64,000 bases of DNA from Candidatus Phosphoribacter baldrii (lineage in GTDB: Bacteria > Actinomycetota > Actinomycetes > Actinomycetales > Dermatophilaceae): assembly GCA_016704565.1 (NCBI GenBank), contig JADIZV010000002.1, forward strand, positions 897,692 through 961,691, written 5' to 3'. Below are positions 44,967-53,027 of this stretch, piece by piece. The stretch's first letter is position 1. Each line of letters opens with the position of its first letter. Made by a program: the position numbers and the translations under genes. The notes beneath the pieces were generated by a model. The model ran no database searches, was not told the origin of the DNA, and worked only from the letters and a program-made list of their open reading frames with translations.

Positions 44967-45018
44967 GGCTTTATGGAGTGCCGGCCACATCGGGGTGTGG
45001 CCAGCACTCCACAAAGCC
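44967..45018. terminator. Bidirectional hairpin terminator between coaE and a convergent hydrolase
   Basis: A 23-base left arm (44967-44989) and right arm (44996-45018) pair at 21 of 23 positions around the loop TCGGGG. GGCTTT at the left end and AAAGCC at the right give short T-runs on both strands, suiting a shared terminator for the two convergent genes. Confidence 0.88.
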
Positions 45019-45024
45019 GGTCGG

Positions 45025-45699
45025 TCAGTCGGGGACTGATGCCCAGAACGCCTGGAAGTGTGTCGTCGCAGCCGGGTGATCCTGGACGCGGTGCCCATAG
45101 CCTGCCAAGACCAGGCGGCGCGCGCCGTGGCCTTCCAGCACCTGAGCCACCTCGTCGTAGATGTCCCGCGCCCCGCTGGTGACGACGAGGGTCGGCACCT
45201 CACTGACGATGGCCGGGTCGAGTGGGATCAGCCAGGCCGGGGTGAACGCCCGCAACCGCGCCGCCGAGCGAGCCAGCTGCTCGGGCGTGAAGTCCGGGAC
45301 CGGCATACCGACAGCGCGGGCGAAACCGGCGGAGAACTCGAGGTCCGTGAACGTCGGGTCGTCCTTGCGGTCGAACAGCGGCGCCAGCGCGGCCACGTGG
45401 GCGTCGGTCTGCGGCCACCCGGCGGTGAGTCCGACGAACGGCGGTTCGCACAGGACGAGGCTCGCGACGACGTCGGGACATGCCGCGGCTGCGAGCACGG
45501 CGGTGACGCATCCGTAGGAGTGGGCGACGAGGTGCCCCCGCGGTGCCAGGGCGTCGAGCACGACCGGCCGGACATGGTCCGGGTGGTCACCGTCGTGGAC
45601 CCGCCGCAGGAAGTGCGCCTGGTCGCCGAGGGTGGCCGCCTGCAGCGGCCAGGCGTTCGGTCCCGCAGACCCGGTCCCGTGGAGGAAGACGACCCGCAC
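45025..45699 (-). CDS. Alpha/beta hydrolase
   Basis: 224 residues. N-terminal FLHGTGSAGPNAWPLQ supplies the oxyanion hole, VAHSYGCVTAVL holds the nucleophile Ser, and GYGHRVQDHPAATTHF gives the late His. Probably a small-molecule esterase or lactonase; substrate unknown. It ends in the shared terminator with coaE. Confidence 0.85.
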   Translation of the reverse strand: MRVVFLHGTGSAGPNAWPLQAATLGDQAHFLRRVHDGDHPDHVRPVVLDALAPRGHLVAHSYGCVTAVLAAAACPDVVASLVLCEPPFVGLTAGWPQTDAHVAALAPLFDRKDDPTFTDLEFSAGFARAVGMPVPDFTPEQLARSAARLRAFTPAWLIPLDPAIVSEVPTLVVTSGARDIYDEVAQVLEGHGARRLVLAGYGHRVQDHPAATTHFQAFWASVPD

Positions 45700-45751
45700 G
45701 CGCCGAGTATGCCGCGTGCTGCGGGTTGACGGCAGACCCGCGGCGTGGGGC

Positions 45752-45779
45752 GGCAGGGAGTTGGCGGCAGGGAGTTGGC
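45752..45779. repeat. Two tandem copies of a 14-base unit
   Basis: GGCAGGGAGTTGGC is repeated twice, head to tail and perfectly, 30 bases upstream of the uvrB start. No function apparent; no LexA-type box was seen here. Confidence 0.7.
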
Positions 45780-45809
45780 GGGTGGCTGTCAGTGGCGGGA
45801 CGTAGTCTC

Positions 45810-47954
45810 ATGACCATGCGTCCCACGACCGACCTGCAGCGCCGACTGGCCCCGTTCGAGGTGATCTCCGACTTCCAGCCCAGCGGCGACCAGCCCGATG
45901 CCATCGCCGAGCTGGCCAAGCGGATCACGGCAGGTGTGACCGACACGGTGCTCCTCGGAGCGACCGGGACAGGCAAGTCGGCGACGACGGCGTGGCTCAT
46001 CGAGGCAGTGCAGCGGCCGACCCTGGTCATGGCGCCCAACAAGACCCTCGCGGCGCAGCTGGCCAACGAGTTCCGCGAGCTGTTGCCCAACAACGCGGTC
46101 GAATACTTCGTCAGCTACTACGACTACTACCAGCCCGAGGCGTATATCCCGCAGACGGACACCTACATCGAGAAGGACTCCTCGATCAACGAGGAGGTCG
46201 AACGGCTGCGGCACTCGGCGACGAACTCGCTGCTCACCCGTCGCGATGTCGTCGTCGTGGCCTCGGTGTCGTGCATCTACGGGCTCGGGACCCCGCAGGA
46301 ATATGTCGACCGGATGGTCCCGCTGCGGGTCGGCCAAGAGCTCGAACGCGACCAGTTGCTGCGGCGGTTTGTCGGGATGCAATACACCCGCAACGACCTG
46401 GCCTTCACCCGCGGGACGTTCCGGGTGCGGGGAGACACGGTCGAGATCATCCCGATGTATGAAGAGCTCGCGGTTCGCATCGAGTTCTTCGGCGACGAAG
46501 TCGAGCGGCTCTACACGTTGCACCCGCTGACTGGTGAGGTGGTCCGAGAAGAGCAGGAGATGTATGTCTTCCCGGCCTCGCACTACGTCGCTGGCCCGGA
46601 GCGGATGGAGCGCGCGATCGGGGGGATCGAGTCAGAGCTTGAGGCGCGGCTGGCCGAACTCGAACGGCAGGGCAAGCTGCTGGAGGCTCAGCGGTTGCGG
46701 ATGCGCACGGCATACGACATCGAGATGATGCGCACGGTCGGCTTCTGCAGCGGGATCGAGAACTACTCCCGGCACATCGACGGACGCGAGGCGGGCTCCG
46801 CACCCAACTGCCTGCTCGACTACTTCCCCGAGGACTTCCTGCTGGTCATCGACGAGTCGCACCAGACCGTGCCGCAGATCGGGGCGATGTACGAGGGCGA
46901 CATGTCCCGCAAGCGGATGCTCGTCGACCATGGCTTCCGGCTGCCCAGCGCCATGGACAACCGGCCGCTGAAGTGGGAGGAGTTCCTCGAACGGATCGGC
47001 CAGACGGTCTACCTGTCGGCGACACCAGGGGACTATGAGATGGCCAAGTCGGGCAAGTTCGGCCCGCCGGTCGAGCAGATCATCCGCCCGACCGGGCTGA
47101 TCGACCCGGAGATCGTCCTCAAGCCCACCAAAGGTCAGATCGACGACCTCATTGACGAGATCAGGGCCCGGGCCGCCCGCGACGAGCGGGTTCTGGTCAC
47201 GACGTTGACCAAGAAGATGGCCGAGGACCTCACTGACTATCTGCTCGACAAGGGGATCCGGGTGCGTTACCTGCACTCCGAGGTCGACACCCTGCGGCGG
47301 GTCGAATTGCTGCGCGAGCTGCGGCTCGGGGACTACGACGTGCTGGTCGGCATCAACCTCCTGCGCGAGGGCCTCGACCTGCCCGAGGTGTCGCTCGTGT
47401 CGATCCTCGACGCCGACAAAGAGGGTTTCCTGCGCTCGACCCGGTCCCTCATCCAGACCATCGGCCGCGCGGCTCGCCACGTGAGCGGCCAGGTGCATAT
47501 GTATGCCGACAAGCTCACGCCCTCGATGCGCGACGCCATCGACGAAACGAACCGCCGCCGGGCCAAGCAGGTCGCCTACAACACTGAGCGCGGCCTGGAC
47601 CCGCAGCCGTTGCGCAAGAAGATCGCCGACATCACCGACCTGCTCGGTCGCGAAAGTGCCGACACCGAGGAGTTGCTCGGCTCGGGTCGGTCGCGCTCGC
47701 GCGGCAAGGCGTCCGGTATGCCGCCCGGCCGGGACCGCGCAGGCCGCGGCGCGGTGCTCGCGGACGCCGGAGTGGCCAGCGGGGTCCGCGCCGAGGGGCT
47801 GCCGACCTCCGACCTGGCCGGGCTCATCCAGCAGCTCACCGCCCAGATGCACACAGCGGCGGCGGAGTTGCACTTCGAGCTCGCGGCTCGGCTGCGCGAC
47901 GAGGTCTCAGAGTTGAAGAAGGAGCTTCGCCAGATGAGCGAAGCCCTGCGCTGA
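45810..47954 (+). CDS. uvrB: Excinuclease ABC subunit B
   Basis: 714 residues. DNA helicase-like damage-verification subunit of nucleotide excision repair. Walker A GATGTGKS, the beta-hairpin segment EYFVSYYDYYQPEAYIP, Walker B VIDESHQT, motif VI QTIGRAAR, and a C-terminal UvrC-binding UVR motif at ELAARLRDEVSELKKELRQM. Start at ATG 45810 (or 45816); no strong ribosome site. Its last codons and its terminator lie inside the target duplication of the IS element, so 25 bases of its 3' end recur at 49876-49900. Confidence 0.95.
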   Translation: MTMRPTTDLQRRLAPFEVISDFQPSGDQPDAIAELAKRITAGVTDTVLLGATGTGKSATTAWLIEAVQRPTLVMAPNKTLAAQLANEFRELLPNNAVEYFVSYYDYYQPEAYIPQTDTYIEKDSSINEEVERLRHSATNSLLTRRDVVVVASVSCIYGLGTPQEYVDRMVPLRVGQELERDQLLRRFVGMQYTRNDLAFTRGTFRVRGDTVEIIPMYEELAVRIEFFGDEVERLYTLHPLTGEVVREEQEMYVFPASHYVAGPERMERAIGGIESELEARLAELERQGKLLEAQRLRMRTAYDIEMMRTVGFCSGIENYSRHIDGREAGSAPNCLLDYFPEDFLLVIDESHQTVPQIGAMYEGDMSRKRMLVDHGFRLPSAMDNRPLKWEEFLERIGQTVYLSATPGDYEMAKSGKFGPPVEQIIRPTGLIDPEIVLKPTKGQIDDLIDEIRARAARDERVLVTTLTKKMAEDLTDYLLDKGIRVRYLHSEVDTLRRVELLRELRLGDYDVLVGINLLREGLDLPEVSLVSILDADKEGFLRSTRSLIQTIGRAARHVSGQVHMYADKLTPSMRDAIDETNRRRAKQVAYNTERGLDPQPLRKKIADITDLLGRESADTEELLGSGRSRSRGKASGMPPGRDRAGRGAVLADAGVASGVRAEGLPTSDLAGLIQQLTAQMHTAAAELHFELAARLRDEVSELKKELRQMSEALR

Positions 47955-47977
47955 CGAGAGGACCCCTCGTTTCGCAG
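47946..47977 (+). terminator. Hairpin terminator of uvrB (first copy)
   Basis: CTGCG and ACGAG pair with CTCGT and CGCAG in one two-part stem that starts 7 bases before the uvrB stop codon. An identical copy lies at 49892-49923 in the right target duplication, where it follows terC on the other strand. Confidence 0.6.
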
Positions 47978-48014
47978 AGCGGTCCAGGGGGAGACAGCGG
48001 TGAAGCCGGGTCTG

Positions 48015-48186
48015 TCAGAGGACCGGTTGGTCGTCCTCGTCGGCTGCCACCATGCGCTCCTGCGGCATTTCGGCGGGCTCGTCGGCACGGTCGCGGGAGG
48101 ACTTGATCAGGCTGGCCACGGTGGTCACGCCGAGGATGAGCACGATCGCGCCGAGGGACACCGAGATCGGGATATCCGGAACGCCA
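48015..48186 (-). pseudogene. 3' remnant of terC, cut off by the IS element
   Basis: The last 57 codons of terC (VPDIPISVSLGAIVLILG to the stop) are duplicated here without the rest of the gene. The full gene lies beyond the IS element. It is a product of the long target duplication, not an expressed gene. Confidence 0.92.
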
Positions 48187-49875
48187 CCCGAGTTGCGCCA
48201 CTTTAGTGTGTTGGCGCCGGGGGGTTGAGTGCGTCGATGATCTTTTGGGCGGGCTCGGTGATTGGGTCGGCTGCGAGGTGTTCGTGGCCGGCGATGCGGA
48301 CGGTGATCTGCTGTAGCGGACGTAGGGTCCGGATGATCTTCTTGATGCTCAGCCCGGTGGTGTCTTGCAGGTAGCGAGCCACAGCGAGGGCGGCGAACAC
48401 AATCGTGAGGTGGGCTTGGATCGCGTCGCGGGTGTGGTGGAACATCGGTCGGGCGCGCAGGTCGGTCTTGGACATCCGGAACGACTGCTCCACGTGCCAC
48501 AGCTCGTGATAGGCAGCGAGGACCTCGGCTGCGGGCATCACCGACGCGGGGATGTTGGTGACGTAGCCCTTGAGTCCGACCAGTCGTCGGGCCCGCGTCA
48601 GGGATGCCTCGTCCAGGGAGCGGGAGCCGTTGGTGATGGTGACGAAGCGAGGTGTGCGTGCGGTCTTCTCGCCGGCGATGACGGCCTTGGCCCGGTTCTC
48701 TTGCAACGTCAACGTCTTGCCGTCGCGGACGGCTCTCTTGGCCGAGTAGGCCCACACCGCCCGCCAGGACTTCTCATGCACGCTCGGGTCCCACACCGGC
48801 TCGGCCCGCGTCGCCGGGTCGTTGATGCCGGTGGCGGTCTTGGTGGCCATGCGTGGGGTGATGGTGTCGATGACCTGCCCGTCGGTGAACGCATCGCCGT
48901 GCCAACGGAAGTGCGACGCCAAGTCGGCCGGGGCTTTAGTGACGCGGGAACCGACGATGAACTTGAGGCCGGCCTCATCCAGGGCTTTCAAGTTTGATCC
49001 GGACAGCATCCCCGCGTCGGCGACGACGACGAAACTCTCCAGGCTGTGTCGGGCCTGGAAGCCCTCGATGATGGGCAGGATCGTGGCGGTTTCGGCCTTG
49101 TTACCTTCGAAGCAGCCGATCTCCAACGGGAACCCGTGCCGGTCCACCAGGAGCCCGACGACGACCTGCGGGTCGACGCGGCGTTCCTTGGAGTAGCCGA
49201 CCTTACGCAGCTGGTCTTCCTTCTCGGCCTCGAAGTACAGGGTGGTCACGTCGTATAGACACAGACTGATGTCGCCGGCGGTGGCGGCGTGGGCGAAGCA
49301 CGCAGCGGCGACCTGGTCCCGGTACTTACCGGCACCGGCCCGCGTCAAGGTGCGGACCATCGTCCGCCGTGAGGCGTGCTGCACCCCGAGCTCGTCCAGC
49401 ACCCGTAGCGAGTCGACCTTGGACGTCGGCTCCACGATCCGAGCGAGTACCAGCTGCGCGAACGCCTCGTCGTTGATCACGTCGAACCCCAGCCGTGCGT
49501 ACGCCTGGGTCAACACCTGCCACAGCAGGGCGTGACGCTTCCCGGTGATCACCGCGTGCCCGGCGGGAACCCGACCTGCGGTCAAGTCGAGCTCACCTTG
49601 ACCCGGATGCAACCGATTCCGCGCGGTCGCCAACAGCGCGGTCAACTCGGCGTCGGTGTGCGCCGAACCCAGATGCTCCAGCACCTTGTCCCGCCCTGCG
49701 ACCCGCTCCGCGATCTGTACAGCGGTGGCTCCCGACGCGGTCTTCACCTTCCGCACGAACGCCACGACGCCGACCCTACCGGCCGCTTAGTGTGTCAACC
49801 GACCCGCCCACAGGCCCCTGACCAGCGCAAACACCCACCGATCACGCCGAATCGCCGAATGTGGCGCAAGTCAGG
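48187..49875 (-). mobile_element. IS1634-family insertion sequence with 257-bp target duplication
   Basis: About 1.69 kb with imperfect terminal inverted repeats: the left end CCCGAGTTGCGCCACTTTAG matches the inverted right end CCTGACTTGCGCCACATTCG at 16 of 20 positions, with core TTGCGCCAC. A TTAGTGTGT direct repeat lies just outside both transposase ends (48203 and 49787). One transposase gene fills it. The element contains no copy of the GTATGCCG octamer found throughout the host DNA. Long, variable target duplications are known for IS1634 (Mycoplasma) and IS1549 (Mycobacterium). Confidence 0.92.
48203..49765 (-). CDS. IS1634-family DDE transposase
   Basis: 520 residues, complete. Acidic residues of an IS4-like DDE core: Asp in ISLCLYDVTTLYFEAE, Asp in VVVADAGMLSGSNL, and the Y/R/E/K-type signature HELWHVEQSFRMSKTDL. 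Also typical is the FFH-like segment ARPMFHHTRDAIQAHL. No frameshift or stop, and the target duplication is perfect, so the insertion is recent and may be active. Confidence 0.93.
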   Translation of the reverse strand: MAFVRKVKTASGATAVQIAERVAGRDKVLEHLGSAHTDAELTALLATARNRLHPGQGELDLTAGRVPAGHAVITGKRHALLWQVLTQAYARLGFDVINDEAFAQLVLARIVEPTSKVDSLRVLDELGVQHASRRTMVRTLTRAGAGKYRDQVAAACFAHAATAGDISLCLYDVTTLYFEAEKEDQLRKVGYSKERRVDPQVVVGLLVDRHGFPLEIGCFEGNKAETATILPIIEGFQARHSLESFVVVADAGMLSGSNLKALDEAGLKFIVGSRVTKAPADLASHFRWHGDAFTDGQVIDTITPRMATKTATGINDPATRAEPVWDPSVHEKSWRAVWAYSAKRAVRDGKTLTLQENRAKAVIAGEKTARTPRFVTITNGSRSLDEASLTRARRLVGLKGYVTNIPASVMPAAEVLAAYHELWHVEQSFRMSKTDLRARPMFHHTRDAIQAHLTIVFAALAVARYLQDTTGLSIKKIIRTLRPLQQITVRIAGHEHLAADPITEPAQKIIDALNPPAPTH

Positions 49876-50132
49876 CCAGATGAGCGAAGCCCTGCGCTGA
49901 CGAGAGGACCCCTCGTTTCGCAGAGCGGTCCAGGGGGAGACAGCGGTGAAGCCGGGTCTGTCAGAGGACCGGTTGGTCGTCCTCGTCGGCTGCCACCATG
50001 CGCTCCTGCGGCATTTCGGCGGGCTCGTCGGCACGGTCGCGGGAGGACTTGATCAGGCTGGCCACGGTGGTCACGCCGAGGATGAGCACGATCGCGCCGA
50101 GGGACACCGAGATCGGGATATCCGGAACGCCA
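49876..50132. repeat. Right copy of the 257-bp direct repeat
   Basis: Same sequence as 47930-48186. It restores the 3' end and terminator of terC, so both uvrB and terC stay complete although the element entered the end of terC. Confidence 0.93.
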
Positions 50133-51001
50133 TGCAGTGGTTTCCCGCCGTTGAGGAACGGGAGGTTGTTCTCGTGCAGGGCGTGCAGGATGAGCTTGAC
50201 GCCGATGAACGCCAGCAGGACAGCGAGCCCGAGCGACAGATAGACCAGCCGTTTGAGCAGTCCGCCGATGAGGAAGTAGAGCTGGCGCAGCCCCATGAGG
50301 GCAAAGAGGTTGGCCGTGAGGACGAGGTAGGGCTCCTTGGTCAGCCCATAGATCGCGGGAATCGAGTCGAGCGCGAACAACAGGTCGGTCGTGCCCAACG
50401 CCAGGATGACGATGAACATCGGCGTGATGAGCCGCTTGCCGCCCTCACGCGCGAGCAGCTTGGTCCCGTGGAACGTGCTGGTCGCGGGGAAGCGCCGCTC
50501 GACGAACTTGAGCAGCGCGTTCTCCTCGTAGTCGTCGTCATCGCTCTCGCCTTCGCGAGCCAGCTTCCACGCGGTCCAGATGAGGAACGCCCCGAAGATG
50601 TAGAACACCCAGGCGTAGGAGTTGATGACCGCTGCACCGAGAGCGATGAATAGTGCACGCAGGATGATCGCGATGATGATGCCGACCATGAGGGCCGACT
50701 GCTGCAACCGCTCAGGCACCCGGAAGTTGGCCATGATGAGCAGGAAGACGAACAGGTTGTCGACCGACAACGAATACTCCGTCAACCACCCCGCATAGAA
50801 CTCACCGGCATACTGCCCGCCGAAGTCCCACCACACGAAGAGCCCGAACAGCAGCGCGAGCGACACGTAGACCACCAAGTAGGCGGTGCACTCGCGCATC
50901 GAGGGGATGTGCGGCTTGCGCGCGACGATCGCGACATCAGCTGTGAGGGCAACGATGGCCGCGGCGATGGTGACCCACCACACCAAGGGGGTGACGTCCA
51001 C
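49961..51001 (-). CDS. TerC family integral membrane protein
   Basis: 346 residues with about nine membrane segments. Typical TerC motifs: LTEYSLSVDNLFVFLLI and LALGTTDLLFALDSIPAIYGLT, each with the conserved acidic residues in membrane helices. The family is linked to tellurite resistance and to Mn2+ export and metalation of exported enzymes. GTG start at 51001 with AAGGTG upstream. An acidic cytoplasmic tail ends the protein; its 3' 172 bases lie in the target duplication. Confidence 0.92.
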   Translation of the reverse strand: MDVTPLVWWVTIAAAIVALTADVAIVARKPHIPSMRECTAYLVVYVSLALLFGLFVWWDFGGQYAGEFYAGWLTEYSLSVDNLFVFLLIMANFRVPERLQQSALMVGIIIAIILRALFIALGAAVINSYAWVFYIFGAFLIWTAWKLAREGESDDDDYEENALLKFVERRFPATSTFHGTKLLAREGGKRLITPMFIVILALGTTDLLFALDSIPAIYGLTKEPYLVLTANLFALMGLRQLYFLIGGLLKRLVYLSLGLAVLLAFIGVKLILHALHENNLPFLNGGKPLHGVPDIPISVSLGAIVLILGVTTVASLIKSSRDRADEPAEMPQERMVAADEDDQPVL

Positions 51002-51069
51002 GGAGCACCTTCCGGTCGGGTTGTGTGGCCGACTTTACCGAGTTTGGCGGGACCCTCTGGGCACGGTGT

Positions 51070-51410
51070 TCATGGTGACGGGCGCTGCGATCGAGGCAGG
51101 GCAGCCACGACGGCCTCATAGGACGCGTCGATGGCTTCCAGTAGTTCGTCGCCCGGAATCGTGCCCGAGAGTCGCAGGGTGTTCCATCCGTAACGACGAC
51201 ATAGGCCATCACCGACGCGTCGTCCGGGTATCTATGCAGCCACTCGTCGGCCTCCTCACGGGAGCGCCCAAGCTTGAGGCCGACTCCGTCCCCGCCGGTG
51301 AATGCGAAGATCTTGGGACCGACCTTGGCGACGACGTCGCCCTCCCAGGGCTCGTCGCGCCACGCCCCAGGTTTGGCCAGGCAATAGGCCAGCACCTCGT
51401 CGCGGGTCAT
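51070..51410 (-). pseudogene. MmcQ/YjbR family DNA-binding protein, one-base frameshift
   Basis: The opening MTRDEVLAYCLAKPGAWRDE through LHRYPDDASVMAYV is typical MmcQ/YjbR. At about 51197 the frame breaks; one frame over, RYGWNTLRLSGTIPGDELL continues to a stop at 51070. Restoring one G (GTCGGTCGTTAC in place of GTCGTCGTTAC) would rebuild the family VGRYGWN motif exactly. A sequencing error or a very recent mutation is likely. The family fold resembles DNA-binding CyaY-like domains; function unclear. Confidence 0.8.
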
Positions 51411-51419
51411 GAGTTCCTC

Positions 51420-52211
51420 CTAGGTCGCGGGTCGACCGGGCAGCGGACGGGGGGCGGTCAGCGGGAGTCTCCCCACGGCATACCGGGTCGCCTCGCGGTC
51501 CGGGCCGAGGGCCTCCTCAATGATCCCGCGGCCGGTTTCCGGTGCGTGCAGCATCCGACCCGGTGCCGTGACGATCCCCACGTGGTGGACGGGCCGACCC
51601 GGGCGCGCGAAGAAGTAGAGGTCACCTGGGCGCTCCTCACCCCACCCCACCCGGTATGCCGCGGCCTCCTGATCGTCGGCATCGCGCGGAACGATCACGC
51701 CCAGACGGCGCCAGACCAGGTGGACCAGCCCGGAACAGTCAAGGCCAAGTGGCGACATACCCCCCCACAGGTAGGCCAGCCCACGGTGTTCCCTGGCCAG
51801 GTCGAGGATCTCGGCGCCGTCTGGGGCATCGCGAACCGGGAGGCCCTCGGTGATCGTGACCCCATCGTGGTCTTCAACCACGGCGTCGAGGTGGGCTCGC
51901 CGGAGCCAGCCCGGGTAGCCCCGAGGGTCCAGCCGGCTCGGCTGCCAGGGGAGCACGACCTGGACCCAGCCATCGTCGGTCACCGGGCCGATCGGCAGGA
52001 CCGGCTCGCCGAGCATGGCCTGGCTGTCGATGCGCCCATGCAGGCCCAGTCGCCCGTGGCCTGTCTCGTCGTCGTCCGGGTGAGCGTCGAGGGCGGCCAG
52101 CCAACCAACCGGGTCCGGGTCGTCCGACACCGCTGGCGCGTCAATCGGCCGAGGGGAGTTCGGCGAGGTCCACAGGGTCGTCACGCGGACGGACACACGC
52201 AATGAGACCAT
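51420..52211 (-). CDS. NlpC/P60 family cell-wall endopeptidase
   Basis: 263 residues. N-terminal SH3-like region (about 45-125) then an NlpC/P60 catalytic domain: Cys in GLDCSGLVHLVWR, His in PVHHVGIVTAPG, third polar residue in the MLHAPETG segment. It resembles YkfC-type gamma-D-glutamyl-diamino-acid peptidases that recycle or cut peptidoglycan stem peptides. No clear signal peptide is visible, so it may act in the cytoplasm or start elsewhere. It diverges from the beta-lactamase-like gene with a 33-base gap; a shared cell-wall role is inference. Confidence 0.85.
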   Translation of the reverse strand: MVSLRVSVRVTTLWTSPNSPRPIDAPAVSDDPDPVGWLAALDAHPDDDETGHGRLGLHGRIDSQAMLGEPVLPIGPVTDDGWVQVVLPWQPSRLDPRGYPGWLRRAHLDAVVEDHDGVTITEGLPVRDAPDGAEILDLAREHRGLAYLWGGMSPLGLDCSGLVHLVWRRLGVIVPRDADDQEAAAYRVGWGEERPGDLYFFARPGRPVHHVGIVTAPGRMLHAPETGRGIIEEALGPDREATRYAVGRLPLTAPRPLPGRPAT

Positions 52212-52244
52212 CGCCCCATCCTCACATGCCCGATACTGCCGGAC

Positions 52245-53027
52245 ATGGATTCCGCTCAGGTGACCGCGCGCCTAGACGACCTCATCGCGCAGGCTCCAGG
52301 TCGGGTCTCCCTCGCGGTGCGCTCACGCGACGGCTTCCGCTTCGATCACGACTCCACCCGGGTGGTCCCGGCTGCGAGCACGATCAAGGTGCCGATCCTG
52401 CTTGCCTACTTTGCGGCCGGTATGCCGTGGGATCTGCCAATCGCGCTCCCGACGAGCCGGGTGGGCGGTTGCGGGCCGCTGTCCCTGCTGCCCTCGGTGA
52501 CGAGCCTGCCAGCGGGGGAGGTGCTGCGGCTGATGGTCGCCCTGTCCGACAACGACGCCACCAACGCCCTCATCGGGATCGTCGGCGTGGGCGAGGTGTC
52601 GCGGCTGCTCGGCCGGGCGGGGACACGGCATACCGTGCTGCGGCGGCGGATGATGGACCCGGCGGCGGCCGCGGCCGGGTTGGAGAACGAGACGTGCGCC
52701 GCGGACTTGGCCGAGTTGCTGGGCGCGCTCCGAGCCGGCGTGCTGCTGCCCCCGAGGGAGTCAGCCATGGCGCTGGCGGTCATGCGCGAGCAACAGTTCG
52801 ATGAGGGCCTTCCGGCCTACCTGCCCGAGGACGTCCGGTGCGCGTCCAAGACGGGGAGCCTGCCGGGCGTGCGGCACGACATCGCCGTGCTTGAGCGTGG
52901 CGACGCATGGGTCAGCGTCGCGGCGCTAGCGACCGACCTCATGGACGGGCCGATCGACCGCGGCACGTCGGTGTTCCCGACGTGGGCGGCCATCGGCGAG
53001 GCCGTCGCCGGCCTGCTGCCTAGCTGA
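52245..53027 (+). CDS. Class A beta-lactamase-like serine hydrolase
   Basis: 260 residues with the full active-site set: Ser45-x-x-Lys48 (ASTIK), SDN at 101-103, KTG at 202-204, and LENET near 146-150, where class A enzymes place the general-base Glu. No signal peptide, so it may be cytoplasmic; true resistance enzymes are exported. More likely a housekeeping serine hydrolase than a resistance gene. It overlaps the 3' end of the GMC oxidoreductase gene by 8 bases. Confidence 0.85.
   Translation: MDSAQVTARLDDLIAQAPGRVSLAVRSRDGFRFDHDSTRVVPAASTIKVPILLAYFAAGMPWDLPIALPTSRVGGCGPLSLLPSVTSLPAGEVLRLMVALSDNDATNALIGIVGVGEVSRLLGRAGTRHTVLRRRMMDPAAAAAGLENETCAADLAELLGALRAGVLLPPRESAMALAVMREQQFDEGLPAYLPEDVRCASKTGSLPGVRHDIAVLERGDAWVSVAALATDLMDGPIDRGTSVFPTWAAIGEAVAGLLPS

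Larger units (their letters stand above)
47930..48186. repeat. Left copy of a 257-bp direct repeat (IS target-site duplication)
   Basis: Identical by eye to 49876-50132, offset 1946. It holds the last 25 bases of uvrB, the uvrB-terC gap and the last 172 bases of the terC coding strand. Sequences diverge abruptly at both outer ends. One base at the junction cannot be assigned to repeat or IS. Confidence 0.93.

Noticed and set aside
48015..48755. 246-codon minus-strand frame joining IS sequence to the terC tail
   Set aside because: It fuses an out-of-frame stretch of the transposase gene to the duplicated terC end; only the last 57 codons mean anything, and those are a remnant.
52245..53027. 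Beta-lactamase as a resistance gene
   Set aside because: No signal peptide and two host octamers inside the gene; a housekeeping serine hydrolase is more likely.
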